DNA of 64,000 bases from positions 29,270,014 to 29,334,013 of the forward strand of contig CM044963.1 of assembly GCA_024516035.1 (NCBI GenBank). Direction: 5' to 3'. The position numbers and the translations under genes are program-made. The notes beneath the pieces are model-generated. The model ran no database searches. It had not been told where the DNA came from and saw only the letters and a list, made by a program, of their open reading frames with translations. Below are positions 30,850 through 42,210 of this stretch, piece after piece. The number at the start of each line of letters is the position of its first letter. Within the stretch, counting starts at the first letter, position 1. This DNA is from Bactericera cockerelli. Taxonomy: Eukaryota > Arthropoda > Insecta > Hemiptera > Triozidae.

Positions 30850-31075
30850 CTGCCTATCTCTCTCTCTCTCTTCTCTCTTTCTCTCTATCTCTCTCTTTCT
30901 ATCTGTTTCTATTTCTCTCTCTCTCTTCTCTCTTTCTCTCTATCCCTCTCTTCTCTCTTTCTATCTCTATTTCTCTTTCTTTCTCTCTCTCTCTTCTCTC
31001 TTTCTTTCTCTCTCTCTCTTCTATCTTTCTATCTCTCTTTCTCTCTATCCCTCTCTTTTCTATTTCTATCTCTAA
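30850..31075. repeat. CT-rich tract
   Basis: (CTCTCTTTCTAT)n-type pyrimidine sequence between the foldback middle and the LINE fragment. Confidence 0.93.
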
Positions 31076-31087
31076 TCAAGATAGTTC

Positions 31088-32121
31088 TTGATTGCCCTGT
31101 TGATCGAAAAGTTCAGACAGATCGGCATCACCCACCCCCTCCTTCTCAACAACTTTTTCCACAATAGGAAGCAGGTCACGCGCATTGGAGACGCGAAGAG
31201 TGATCCGGAGAACGTAAGTCAGGGCTTGGTCCAGGGTGGGATTAATAGCCCGACCTGGTTTAATATTTATACCTATGACGAACAATATGTGCAAAGAACA
31301 GGTATTCTCAAAATGTTCGCCGATGACTCGTGCATAGTTTCAGTTCACCAGAATGTGGCAGATGCTGTAGATATCGCTCAAAAAGATTTCATCGAGCTAC
31401 AAAAATACTTTTACAAAAATCATATATTTATAAATGAAAAGAAAACTGTGCGCCGGACTTATGAGTCATCCTGTAGTTGTCATAAGATCGAGTACAGCAC
31501 ATCAGCGAGATACCTAGGAGTAATAATTGACGAAGAATTCAGTAGTTGTCATAAGATCGAGTACAGCACATCAGCGAGATACCTAGGAGTAATAATTGAC
31601 GAAGAATTCAAAATGAAGCCACATGTTTACAACCTGTGTAAAAAAATGAGAATAATCAACTACAAGCTGAAAAAGTAAATGCTGACCAGTTACCACTTAC
31701 AACAAAAATAACTATTTACTTTTCACTCGTTGATTCTTTACTCAGGTATGGATCTCCACTGTATACGTTTTCACCCCAGTATGTTCTCGAGCCCCTCATC
31801 AAGATTCAACGAAGAATAAAAAAATATCTTTTCAAAGAGAGACAAGACCTCTCTATTATGACGCCTGACCAACTTTCAAAATTCACACTTATAAGTCTCA
31901 ACTTCCATGATGAAAAATACAGGCAACTCAATGAACAACCACATTCCCTGAGACTACAGAAGTTCAAAAGAACACGAGTAAATACCAAACTGTACGGTGA
32001 AAGAAGACTAGAGTATATTATGCCCACCCTCCTCAACTCTTATTGCCAGGACTTTTTGGACAAGAAAGACAAGAAAAAATGGAAAGACCTTACTAAAAAA
32101 TCAATTCTACAAAGTAATTGA
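31088..32121 (+). pseudogene. LINE reverse transcriptase fragment (CR1/Jockey-like)
   Basis: The frame 31088-31678 holds RT motif 4 (QGLVQGGINSPTWFNIY, about residues 45-61), the catalytic motif 5 FADD (about residue 78) and a later YLGVIIDEEF motif. YLGVIIDEEF occurs twice because of an in-frame 66-bp duplication (starts near 31474 and 31540). A frameshift near 31672 moves the frame, which continues through SLVDSLLRYGSPLYTF and LIKIQRRIKKYLF. The 31858-32121 segment ends with a stop after SILQSN. The N-terminal endonuclease and RT palm start are missing. The CR1/Jockey placement rests on the RT C-terminal pattern and the 3' tail and is tentative. Confidence 0.8.
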
Positions 32122-32234
32122 TAAGTATTATAATATTTTAGTATATTTAAATAGGAATATTATTTTTTTTCACTATGTACATTCATTATTATTTAGATAT
32201 GCACAATATTCAGATATTGTTGATATATTACCTA

Positions 32235-32475
32235 CAAGCGGGCTGTCGCCCGCTTTGCGGGCCGAGGCATGGCCGTGAAAGCAAAAAATCCTTTTTCGCC
32301 AATGGCAGGTGTTGTAGTGGGAGTTTCGAAAAATCCCGTCTTATTGCACATCTAGACTATAAGACAAAGCTACCTACCAAATTTCAGCTTCCTAGGACTT
32401 ACGGTTTGGGCTGTAGAGCGATGATCAGTCAGTGGTCAGTGGTCAGTGAGTGTCTTTGACATTTATATATAGAGA
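32235..32475 (-). mobile_element. non-autonomous Helitron copy 2, in a LINE 3' UTR
   Basis: The minus strand starts TCTCTATATATAAATG and ends with the hairpin GCCCGCAAAGCGGGC and CAGCCCGCTTG. The host bases next to it are A and T, the usual Helitron target. It splits the LINE 3' UTR. Confidence 0.85.
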
Positions 32476-32642
32476 TGTTATTACCCTGATTTTTGTTCTG
32501 TCATAATTACAATATTTTTTAGTTAAGTTATGTATGAGAGAGCTTACCTCTAAATAAGTTAGAATTAGCTTAAGAGGTAACAATATTGTATTAATAAATT
32601 ATTGTCAATAAAGCAAATAATTCAAATTCAAAATTCAAATTC
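32476..32642 (+). other. LINE 3' UTR end and tail
   Basis: TTGTCAATAAAGCAAATAATTC carries a polyadenylation signal and is followed by (ATTCAAATTCAAA)-type short repeats, the tail style of CR1-like and some other LINEs. Confidence 0.6.
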
Positions 32643-33237
32643 TATTTCTCTTTCTCTCTCTTTCTCTCTTCTCTCTTTCTATCTCTCTTTCTCTCTCTCT
32701 CTTCTATCTTTCTATCTCTCTTTCTCTGACTCCCTCTTCTCTCTTTCTATCTCTCTCTTCTCTCTTTCTATCTCTATTTCTCTTTCTCTCTCTCTTCTCT
32801 CTTTCTCTCTCTTCTCTCTTTCTCTCTCTTCTCTCTTTCTATCCCTCTTTCTCTCTCTCTCTCTTCTCTCTTTCTCTCTTTCTATCCCTCTTTCTCTCTC
32901 TCTCGCTCTTCTCTCTTTCCATTTCTCTTTCTCTCTATCTCTCTCTTCTCTCTTTCTATCTCTATTTCTCTTTCTCTCTCTCTTCTCTCTTTCTCTCTCT
33001 CTCTTCTCTCTTTCTATCTCTCTCTTTCTCTCTCTCTCTTTCTATATCTCTTTCTCTCTCTCACTCTCTTCTCTCTTTCTATTTCTCTTTCTCTCTCTCT
33101 CTCTCACCTCTCTCTGTCACCTCTATTCTGTCTCTCTCTTCTCTCTCTCTCTCTCTCTATCACTCTTTCTCTCTTCCTCTCTCTCTCTTCCTCTCTCTGT
33201 CTTTCTCTTTCTCTTTCTCTTCCTCTTTCTCTCTCTC

Positions 33238-33304
<67 letters not shown>

Positions 33305-33327
33305 GTGTCTCTCTATCACTCTCTATC
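32643..33327. repeat. 685-bp CT-rich microsatellite
   Basis: Almost pure pyrimidine (CT)n/(TTTCTCTC)n. The 289-aa Ser/Leu frame across it is an artefact. Confidence 0.97.
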
Positions 33328-33610
33328 GGGTGCCAACTTCACGCCGGACCAACATGTACAAAGTTCCAAGTATTTTTTGAACTTGCCCTACAACTGCATT
33401 GCATGGTCATATCACGACGGGGGTGTTACCCTCCATTCGTAGGAAACTCACAAACCTGCTACCCACATTAACCTCACCCAGCCTGGGTTGGGTGAGATTA
33501 ATGTGTTAAGCAACGTTAAACAACGTTTACCTCGCTAAACGTTGCTTAACCTCGGTGATCCTGAGAGAACTGGTGCATTCAACGCGCCAGCGACGCCACG
33601 CTGGCAATTT
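33328..33610 (-). mobile_element. 5S-headed SINE, rearranged
   Basis: Body: CATGGTCATATCACGACGGG, GTTACCCTCCATTCG, CACCCAGCCTGGGTTGGG. Head: CTCGCTAAACGTTGCTTAAC, CTCGGTGATCCTGAGAG, GGTGCATTCAACGCG. Around 33500 an AACGTT-containing motif is repeated, so the 5S part is partly duplicated. Confidence 0.75.
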
Positions 33611-33670
33611 GGAGTTTAATGTTCCTGAAATATATTATACGTCACAACTTGATGGGTAGCGCTGAATTAT

Positions 33671-35613
33671 AGGACTATACCACCTTAATATACAATATCT
33701 TGTACAATTTTTGCCTATAATTCCGCCACTGGTCGCTGTTTCACATCAAAAGAGCTACTCATTTTTCCTCACGAGGTATATATGAGTGGACCCCGAACAT
33801 CTAAGTACAGAGCAGAAAAATCCTACCTCGCTGGGGATCGAACCCAGGTTACCGTGCGTGCAATGCCTAGCGCGCCAACTCACTCTGCCACCTTGATAAC
33901 TACTAAATCATAGCATGTAATTATATAAATAATAATAATATCGGCTTGTTTTTTTTTAAGTGGGGTTTAACGTCGCTTTCAACTGCCATGGTCATATCAC
34001 GACGGGGGTTTTACCCTCCATTCGCAGGAAACTCACAAACCTGCTACTCACATTGACCTCACCCAGCCTGAGTGGGGCCGGGAAAAGCCAGCGTCACGAG
34101 AATTAGAATTTGAATGGTCACACATCCAAGTCTTAACCTCCCTGGATGTCACTTAACTTCGGTGTTCTGAAGGGAACCGGTGTATTCAACATGCCATCGA
34201 CGCTGGCTTATCGGCTTGTTTATACTGCCGAATTAGGACTATTAAAGTCTCACTTTCCAAGCAGCAAGTCACGATCATGTAATAAGAATTCCAAACAGAA
34301 GGTATCTTGTCATGTCCTCACTTGGATTCGAACCCACGACGTTTGGAAAATCTGTGTTCACAGTGTTCCCTTTGTTAGGAAAAAGGAAAATATAAAATTG
34401 AAAATTTCAGAAGCGATTATTGATTTATTATAAAAGTAAACAGTAATAGGTATACAGAGTATGACATTATGTTATTACCGATAAGGCGGCGGAGTTGTAA
34501 CCTGGAGGTCGGTGGTTCAAGTCCTGGTTTCAGCATAGATTGAGTAAAGCGAGTTTGAGTGGTTGTGACATCACGAAAGTGAATAGCACAAATATGATAA
34601 CTTATTACTTATTACATAATATCATACCTAACACAATTCCACAAAGAAGCTGACGTTAAAAAATAAGGTAGGTACATACCTACCAAAGTAATGTGAGCTT
34701 ATAAACGTCACATCAATAAACGATTGTTTATCTTCGTCAGCAACGGCTGCATCTGAGTTATCTGCGACGAAAAAAAATGGAAAGGTCTACCCTATCTACA
34801 TTCTGTGAGATTACCTACTCTTCTCCGAAACAATTGCATCAATATCAGGCTAAATGTTACTTATTTTAAGGTGAATGTCAGAGGACACATCTAACTTACT
34901 CTTATACTTGTTTTTCAAATACATCATTTGAGAAAAGCCAAATTCGCACATGTACCTAAATGGTAACAAAGGGTAGTAGGTACAATTTTGTGCACCTGAA
35001 ATTGTCCCGAGTACCACTGTTTGAGAACCTATGGTTTAATACGTGCACCGACAACGTGAAGTCCCCCCACACTTCTGCTCCCATCGCTGCGTTGCAATGG
35101 AAGAGGTGAGGCGCGGGGTTCCATGTAGTTCTGTATGTGATTTGCGTTTCAATAGGCGAGGCGGGGGGTGGGTTTTTCGATGTTAAAACCTCTCTCCTGG
35201 CGTTACGGTTGGAGTACAAAATTCGGGGCTTGTTGTTCCTGGGAGTACATAATTCAGAGATTATTTTGGTATGCGGTACAATATTCTAGCTCCATCGGTT
35301 AAAATCGTGAAGTTAGCACCCGACATGTTCCAACCTCTCTCCTGGGGTTACGGTTGGAGTACAAAATTCGGGGTTTGTTGTTCCTAACAGTACATAATTA
35401 GTACATTATTATGGTAGGTGGTACAAAATTCTAGCTTCAATGTTGGGTGCTAGCGTGAAGTTAGCACCCGACATGTTTCAACCGCTCTCCTGGGGTTACG
35501 GTTGGAGTACAAAATTCGGGGTTTGTTGTTCCTAACAGTACATAATTAGTACATTATTATGGTAGGTGGTACAAAATTCTAGCTTCAATGTCGGGTGCTA
35601 TCTTCACGCACCT
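33671..35613 (-). repeat. right arm of the foldback
   Basis: Inverted copy of 28334-30318. It carries mirror SINEs (family 4 at 33671-33905, family 1 split around 33951/34222-34385, Thr-like at 34472-34610) and one private 5S-headed SINE (33952-34208). Small indels apart, the outer 450 bp is almost identical to the left end. Confidence 0.92.
33952..34208 (-). mobile_element. 5S-headed SINE inserted in right arm only
   Basis: T-run, AAGTGGGGTTTAACGTCGC, body, then the reversed 5S head (GTCACTTAACTTCGGTG, GAACCGGTGTATTCAAC, GACGCTGGC). A 13-bp duplication tatcggcttgttt (33939-33951 and 34209-34221) lies within a family-1 SINE. The left arm has the uninterrupted site near 30040. It is close in sequence to the 1645-1918 copy. 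Confidence 0.93.
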
Positions 35614-35622
35614 AAGTTTCGC

Positions 35623-35836
35623 TATAATCTTGGTGAAATAAACAAACGCACATTTTTTTTCCTTAGTTTATAACTTGGGAATCTTTTCCATATTTTTTAG
35701 AACCTGAGGTCTAGTGTCACCGAAGCAACCTAGCCTAGCTGTGGATAGGTAAAAAACTTAACAAAGTGTTTGTAATTTGTAAATATAGGTCCTTCTAGTA
35801 AGACAACTACCAAACCTCGAGACAGAAAGAGTTAGT
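35623..35836. other. duplicated-locus sequence between two insertions
   Basis: Matches 54182-54396 in copy 2 almost base for base. No gene is seen. Confidence 0.5.
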
Positions 35837-35848
35837 GGTTGAGCTCCT

Positions 35849-35851
<3 letters not shown>

Positions 35852-35914
<63 letters not shown>

Positions 35915-36571
35915 TTTTTACGAGGGGAAAAAATTTCCAAGGAAACAGTGAACCCGATACGCAAATAGCGAACAAAACCGAACCCAAGAACAAGGACCAC
36001 GGAGTATAAACACATAGTGATATGTATCTACACCCCCAAGTTCCAGCTATCGAGAAAGGCCTTACCAACTATGAGATCGGGAGAATGGGATTTGGCGAAC
36101 CCACTAAAAACAACCCCTCGTTGAACCAAGGTAAAAAATCTGGGAACTATAATATTGCATCCAGATAGTCTACCTTGTGACAGAAAGTTTTCTGTCACAG
36201 CCTAACTTATTATTATTAGTCCTCAGAACATGATACCAATACAAACATACTTATAGAAATATATTAGATTTACATTAGATCCTAGTTACATTATATTGTT
36301 AAACAAAATTTATATTACATGGAATTTACATCTTACTGATTTTAGAAACACTGTATGGGAATGGAGAAAAGGAAGAGTGACATAATAATAATTACCTATA
36401 CTGACTAACTGACTATGTATCAATTTACAGGCAGAGGAAGGGGAAAGAGTAAACCTTCCCTGTCCTTCTGTCTGTTTATCCTTGATGTTCAAAAAATAAA
36501 TAACGAACAATAGCATGTGTAAAGTAATACTATTATCCATGTAAGTTTATGTTATGGTAAGTAGATATATA

Positions 36572-36606
<35 letters not shown>

Positions 36607-38206
36607 CTTTGATTTCTGTTACTAGATTATGTTTCTTCTTAGGTTCTCTAGTTTGCGCTTCTCATTCATAACTTTCTGGATAAAGTCGCTGATTGTCTGC
36701 CAGCTGTCTTGGTTCTGCAGCATGATGTTTACCATGTTGTCTACCCGAAGATCAGCAGAGACCTGATTTGTTACCTCTGTACGCAGATTGCCCCACCTAC
36801 TGCAGTAAAATAGCGTGTGTTCTGGTGAATCTTCCGTCTCCTCATCACAGTATACACAAGATGAACTGTTTATTTTTCCTATTCTGAACAAGTAAGTTTG
36901 AAAACATCCATGACCAGAAAAAGTTTGAGTCATCTCATATGTAATTTGTCCGTGTTTTCTATCATACCATGGTTTTATCAGTGGAATGAGTTTTTTTGTC
37001 CATTGAGCTTTTTCAGTGTTTGTCCATCTATTTTGCCATTTCAGCATTGTATTTACTCGCTCGATTTCCTTTTCTTCTGTTGTTTTTCTAATGGTTCGAC
37101 TTCTTTCTGTAGCCATCAGATCTATTGGAATCACGCGGCTCAGAACTGCTGCGGCTTCAGTCGACACTGTGATGTACCCTCTGCAGACCCGTAGCAAGGA
37201 TTTTCTTTGTTGACTCAGTAATCGTGTTGTGTAGGTACTGTAACGAAGACTTGAAGACCAGACTGGAGCGGCGTAGAGCATTACTGAGTCGGTAGCGCTC
37301 TGAAGTACCCTTCTTTTATTTTCCCCTGCTCCTCCTGTTCTGGGTAGGATGTGCGCGAGGGCAGTGGCTGTTTTATTTGCCTTTTCTGTGACATATTTTA
37401 TGTGTGAGTAAAAGCTCAGTCGATGGTCGAGTATAACGCCGAGATACTTTAATTCTTTTCCTACTTTGATGTTTTCTCCATTGATTTGAATATTCAGAGG
37501 TCTGCACTTTTTTCGACCACTCAGCAGGACAGCTTCAGATTTTTCAGGAGCCACAATCAACTGTTTTTCACTCATCCAGTTGTGTATCTTGTTGAGAGCG
37601 TTATTGGTCAGCAGTTCTAATTCTTCTTCTTTCCTGGCCAATACTACGACTGCAAGATCATCGGCATAAGCTACAAGATGTACATTTCCCTGGATTTCAA
37701 GTCTTAACACTCCATCATAAAGTATATTCCACAGGACCGGGGCGGCAATTGATCCTTGGGGTACGCCTGCGCTCATCTTGAAGCTTACATCTCCATGAGA
37801 AATTTTTCGATCGTGTAGATATGACTTGAAAATATTTATCAGGTAAGGGGATATACCACAAGACGTCAGAGAATCAACAATATGTTTCCAAGAGGCGCTG
37901 GAGAAAGCGTTTTTTATGTCAAGTGTGACCATGAGACAGAGATTACGTGTCCTTGATCTCTTTTTCTCCATTTCCTTCTTGCAAATATCTGTAACTTTTT
38001 TGACAGCGTCGATGGTGGATCTTCCCGACCTAAAGCCAAACTGATTTGCGGAGAGTATGTTCCTATCGTCAAGTTCTTTTGATAGTCTTCTGGTTATAAG
38101 AGTCTCGTAAAGTTTGCCAAAAGTATTTAACAGACAGATGGGGCGATATTTTGTTTGTTGACCTTGTTTTTTTGGTTTAGGTATCAGTGTCACTCGTCCC
38201 TCTTGA
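35852..38206 (-). mobile_element. 5'-truncated R1-clade LINE insertion
   Basis: A 15-bp duplication ggttgagctcctgct (35837-35851 and 38207-38221) flanks the insert. Copy 2 has a single site at 54397-54411. The 3' end is at the left, with about 70 bp of T-rich sequence (35851-35920, poly-A on the element strand). The ORF is cut at 38206, inside the RT domain. The 3' UTR (35921-36621) is about 700 bp and contains a T30 tract on the element strand (36574-36603). Typical target-primed insertion with 5' truncation. Confidence 0.93.
36622..38206 (-). pseudogene. R1-clade ORF2: RT and C-terminal zinc knuckle
   Basis: Open for about 527 codons from the truncation to TAG. Motifs in order: LIPKPKK and YRPICLLN near the start, FGFRSGRST, TLDIKNAFSSASW (first catalytic Asp), AGVPQGSIAAPVLWNILYDG, then YADD (catalytic pair), KYLGVILDHRL and, near the end, the CCHC knuckle CVYCDEETEDSPEHTLFYC. 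The order and the VPQGS/LWNILYDG wording fit the R1 clade. The APE endonuclease and ORF1 are missing through 5' truncation. A downstream-looking ATG at 38251 belongs to host flank, not the element. There are no internal stops, so the insertion is young; the copy cannot be autonomous. Confidence 0.9.
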
Positions 38207-38221
38207 GGTTGAGCTCCTGCT

Positions 38222-39719
38222 GGTAAGTCCAATGTCCAACTAACTATTCTCAAAAGGATCTCAGAGGATATTCATCTCAATATTTACACATATTGGTTCA
38301 TTTATCACAATTTTTGCCGACATAATAATAGATAATCAAATAATAGATAGTCAAAGATCCAAAGCTCACTTTTATCTTATATACTAAGGCACTTGTTGGA
38401 CCTTTGTATTTGGGTTGGGTGGAAGAGATTGGCATAGGCAATGAAACAGGAGCCAATTCAGGCGTTTATTACTCATGATATCACTTCTTTTTAGGAAACA
38501 GCTTTGTCCTTCTTTTTGAAACACGAAGTGTAATTTTTGTATATAAATAAATAAACATGGGTTGTACCCCTTGATTCGTTAAAAAAAAGTCATCTTCTAA
38601 GGTTTCTGTTTCAACTGTATCCTGACAAAGTGAACTGAAGAGGTTTCTAAAATTGACAACATTGTATTGATATCACCCATCTGGAATTGTTAGAGAAAAC
38701 GAAACAGAACAACAACTATGTCGAAGTATAAAAGAAAATGTATCAAATGATCACTCTCTGCTCATCAATGTCAATATTGCTAATGTTTGTTTTTCGTTAA
38801 GGTATAAGACTAGCAGGGGTTCTTGAAATGAAGAGACACACTGGAGAAAAGTGGACACACTAAATCGGGGTTAAGTGGCAGAGAATGCCCAAAGCAGTAA
38901 CTTCGCCCCAGATTACGTGACAGTTGAATGCAAATTTAAATATTGTTTTTCTAGAGGCAGGAGAAAGAGGAGTAAGAGAAGAATTAGGAAGAGGAGGAGA
39001 AAAATACGATATAAAGAGGAAGAGAAAGAGAAATATAGAGTGTAAATTAAGTTAAATAATAATATAGAAAAGAAAAGCATTTTGATGTTCAAAAACAACG
39101 GGGGTGCGATTCCACCATCGTTTTACCACAATTTCTCCTCCCTCCCTTCCACTGCAGCTCCCTCTTTCTCTCTCTATTTCTCTCCCTCTTTCCCTCTCTC
39201 ATTCATACTACAAGAAGTATAATAAACTCAATTTTTATGTGAGGAAGAATTTAAATGTTCACTTGTCTGTCATGTGCTTCCTCTTTTCGCAAGACTCCTT
39301 AGAAAGGGAGTAAAGCAACTTTGTGTGGTTGTGATATTTTTACAAAAATGACAACTTTTTTTAACAATTCGTATACAGAAATAATTTATCGGGTACATAA
39401 AAAATAATAAATAAAAAAAAATCGAGTCTCAAAATAAATACCTAATATCATATATTTTTAAAATACAAATTCGTTTAACTCATAGAAAAAACACTAAGTA
39501 CATAATTTATTAGGTATAGTTTATAATATACATAAATATATCATATGCCGAATTTGACATTTTATTTTTAGCTAACTGTTACCTATGAGTCACCAGTGGT
39601 TTTTAGTCCTGTTCCCATTTCTAATATGTCAAGAAAGTAAAGAATTTGTTAGTTAAATATAAAAAACACTGTTTAAAACACCATCAAATAACTTACTAGG
39701 ATTTCAATCTTCCTTATTT
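38222..39719. other. duplicated-locus sequence without a gene
   Basis: Matches 54412-56290 with indels. It holds a reversed dispersed tail (GGGTTGGGTGGAAGAGATTGG at 38412), a GA-rich stretch at 38955-39020, a CT block at 39130-39205 and a fragment of the 17.7-kb repeat at 39555-39605. Copy 1 lacks about 110 bp found at 55150-55260 and about 260 bp found at 55830-56090. Confidence 0.5.
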
Positions 39720-39905
39720 TTTTTTTTTTTTAAATCTTTATTCGGAGGACAAAGTGCAATAAATATTTACAGTATAAAATTAAGAAAAAATAAATTAATG
39801 ATAAATAAAATAAATAAATTAGAAAAATGTACTAATGTCACAACTAATGGGTGGGGTTATTGCCTGTGGAAATCTCTTCCACCCAACCCTTACTACAGAT
39901 ACAGA
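39720..39905 (+). repeat. dispersed tail repeat
   Basis: Poly-T, ATTCGGAGGACAAAGTGC, ATATTTACAGTATAAAATT, then GGTGGGGTTATTGCCTGTGG and AATCTCTTCCACCCAACCC. Partial copies are at 4575, 24340, 26285-26420, 53480-53585, 56295-56415 and 59240-59545. It looks like the 3' part of an unidentified retroelement. Confidence 0.6.
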
Positions 39906-40124
39906 TCTTTTCATTTCCAGCTTGAATCCTGCTGAAGTAATGTGCAGCAACCATGTACTATTATTCTCGCTTCTCTCTCCTAAATTGAAAAGAAAATGTA
40001 CCAAAGAAGTCACTCAGAAATTTTGCATTTCCAGTCGAAAGTGGAAAAAAGTTTCAGCTCCGAAATCGTTGGCTGATGATCTGAGATATTTTTTTTGTTT
40101 GCTGCTAAACCTTTTTTATTTTAT

Positions 40125-40225
40125 TTTTGACGGGGTTTTTCCCCTCTATTGTCTGAAAATTCACAAACCAGCTTTCATATTAAACCCACCATTACTGCCC
40201 AAGCCTAGGTTGGGCCGGGAATGAC
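40125..40225 (-). mobile_element. diverged SINE central domain
   Basis: On the minus strand: TTCCCGGCCCAACCTAGGC, then GAGGGGAAAAACCCCGTC. This is the shared SINE central domain with many changes. Counterpart 56645-56748. Confidence 0.6.
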
Positions 40226-40394
40226 GGGAATATAAAAAGAATAATAATATAAAAATAATTTAAATACATCTCCTTCATTTAATAGCTTTTTTTAAACATA
40301 TTCACAACTTTAGTTGTAGTTTTATTTGTATAGGTATTTTACAAAGAAACCATACATAGGTACAGATTACAAAAATGTATGTTTTCATATTAGC

Positions 40395-40560
40395 TTTTAT
40401 CGCTATTGGGGTCAGCATTGTTCAACCTCATTGTAGAGGTTGGTAGGATTGTGCACGTTTTTTATGGCTTAGATGGCATTCCTAACGCTAACGTTTCTAT
40501 TTAGTTTTAATGTCCTGATCAGGACGGTCGTGTTACCCTCCATTCACTGGGAATTGGAAT
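40395..40560 (-). mobile_element. SINE 3' part and central-domain end
   Basis: GGGGTCAGCATTGTTCAACC, CATTGTAGAGGTTGG, TAGATGGCATTCCTAACG and TGTCCTGATCAGGACGG are the reversed 3' half of the 60252-60690 type. Counterpart 56935-57060. Confidence 0.65.
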
Positions 40561-40569
40561 TTTTTTAAG

Positions 40570-40700
40570 TAGCACTTTCGTGATATCACAAACTAGTCAA
40601 ACTTGCTCTATTAAATCTAAGTTCAAACCGGGACTTTAACCACCAACCTTCATGGTACAAGACCGCCACTTTATAGATCAAGCTACTGAGGTCGGTTGTC
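40570..40700 (-). mobile_element. tRNA-Thr-like SINE
   Basis: CACTTTCGTGATATCACAAAC, CCGGGACTTTAACCACCAACC and TATAGATCAAGCTACTGAGG are the reversed element; the B box is damaged. Counterpart 57083-57212. Confidence 0.75.
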
Positions 40701-41008
40701 AACGAGCAGTTATTACTTGGGAGAAATTTCTAATATTAGAAATCGGAATTATAGTGTTCGTTTTTGTAAATTTATTCTTTTACCCATGTTTTTTTTCTCT
40801 GTAAAATTAATAAATAAAAAAAATTGTAAAATTATTCTTTTAATCCCGTTTAAAATTCCCAATACGTGGAGATAAGACCCTGTATGTTTTATATTCCTCC
40901 TGGTCATCCCTGGCATTCCACAGGAGTCCGGGACTTGGTCCATAAATTTTCCTGCTGAAAGCATCGGGGCTCCGCAAAATCAATTATCAAGGGATTTCTT
41001 GCCACTAA
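40701..41008. other. no gene seen
   Basis: Near-identical to 57213-57520. CAGGAGTCCGGGACTTGG and TGGTCATCCCTGGCATTCC stand out from the AT-rich background, but no frame is recognised. Confidence 0.4.
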
Positions 41009-41337
41009 AAGAGAGAGAGAAGGAGAGGGGGAGAGAGGGAGAAAGAGAGAGAGGGGGAGATAGAGAGAGAGATAGAGAGAGAGAAATAGAGAGAAGGAGA
41101 GCGATAGAGAGAGAGGAGGACAGGGAGAGAGCAGATATAGAGAGAGAGAGGAGGAGGAGAGGGAGAGAGCAAACATAGAGAGAGAGAGAGAGAGAGGGAG
41201 AAAGAGAAAGAGAAAAAAAGAGAGAAAGAGAAAGAGAAAGAGAAAGAGAAAGAGAAAGAGAAAGAGAAAGAGAAAGAGAAAGAGAAAGAGAAGAGAAAGA
41301 GAAAGAGAAAGAGAAAGAGAAAGAGAAAGAGAAAGAT

Positions 41338-41380
<43 letters not shown>

Positions 41381-41700
41381 GGAGAGAGGGAGAGGGAGAT
41401 AATGAGAAAAAGAAAGAAGGATGTTGAAAAGAGACGGAGAGAGCTTAAAGGAAAGACAAGAAAGATGAAGGGAGTAATATAGAAAAAGGGGGAAAATGAG
41501 AGAGATTTAGAGAAAAATGGAGGGTAGAGAGGAAGCTAGAGATTGTTGGTGTACAGAGAATAACAATCATAATAATTTTTTAAAAGGGGGGAAAGGGGGA
41601 GGTAAAAAAGAGAGAGAAAGAGAGAGAAGGAGAGAGGGAGAGAGGAGGAGAAAAGAGAGAGAGAGATAGATAGATAAGGAGAGGGAGAGACAAAAAAAAG
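41009..41700. repeat. GA-rich tract with (AAAGAG)n minisatellite
   Basis: (GA)n, then about 20 units of AAAGAG (41205-41335), then more (GA)n and G-rich stretches. Copy 2 (57520-58070) is shorter and has fewer AAAGAG units. Confidence 0.95.
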
Positions 41701-42002
41701 TACCGGGCATTTAGGGTAAACAAAAATTTAAATTTTGATACAGAGATATAATTATTTAAAATGAACCAAAAGCAAAAAACGTAGCAGTAAGAAGATATTT
41801 TTTGTTGTTGTAGCCAGCTTGGCTACAAACTGGAGGGGGGAGTGATGGTCTCCAGCCAACTTTATTTCAAACTAGGCTTGTTCTGAACGACATATTTCTT
41901 TGTGTGATCAACCATCATGATGACTGGACTTTTTCCCTAAAAATATTAAACTTTAGGAAAAATGCAAACTAACCCCAAAATGTGGTCAAGAAAGTCCTGT
42001 AC

Positions 42003-42210
42003 CTAATAATAATAATATTAATATAATATATTTAGTGGAAGGTAACCCCCAGGCGAGGTTCATGTTCAAAGCATTTTCTACCACCTAACCCTCAGAGTCT
42101 TTATTATTATATGGTTCACAAACTCAGTGAGGAAAAATTCGTGCTTTGGGTGGGATCGAACAACGGATCCTTACAGACTAGCGCGTTAACCCCTTGACAA
42201 CTTGCACGGC
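42003..42210 (-). mobile_element. SINE family 2 copy next to the gap
   Basis: (AAT)n tail, AGTGGAAGGTAACCCCCAGG, GTTCAAAGCATTTTCTACC, GGGTGGGATCGAACAACGG, ACTAGCGCGTTAACC. Several single-base losses compared with 58375-58580 suggest lower sequence quality near the gap. Confidence 0.8.

Larger units (their letters stand above)
28334..35613. mobile_element. 7.28-kb foldback-type transposon with 2-kb arms
   Basis: The ends AGGTCCGTGAAGATAGCACC and, reversed from the right, AGGTGCGTGAAGATAGCACC are inverted. The inverted match continues for nearly 2 kb on each side. A 9-bp duplication, aagtttcgc (28325-28333 and 35614-35622), flanks it, and copy 2 has the single site at 54173-54181. The outer arms are built of 148-bp subterminal repeats. 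The inner arms hold three older SINEs in mirror image. The 3.35-kb middle carries CT tracts, a LINE fragment, a Helitron and a 5S-headed SINE. No transposase was found. 9-bp TSDs and long repetitive inverted arms fit Foldback/MULE elements. Confidence 0.93.

Noticed and set aside
39835..40224. 129-aa frame with a plausible Lys/Ser-rich stretch
   Set aside because: Its C-terminal third is a SINE central domain read in reverse; the rest has no recognisable similarity and is truncated in copy 2.
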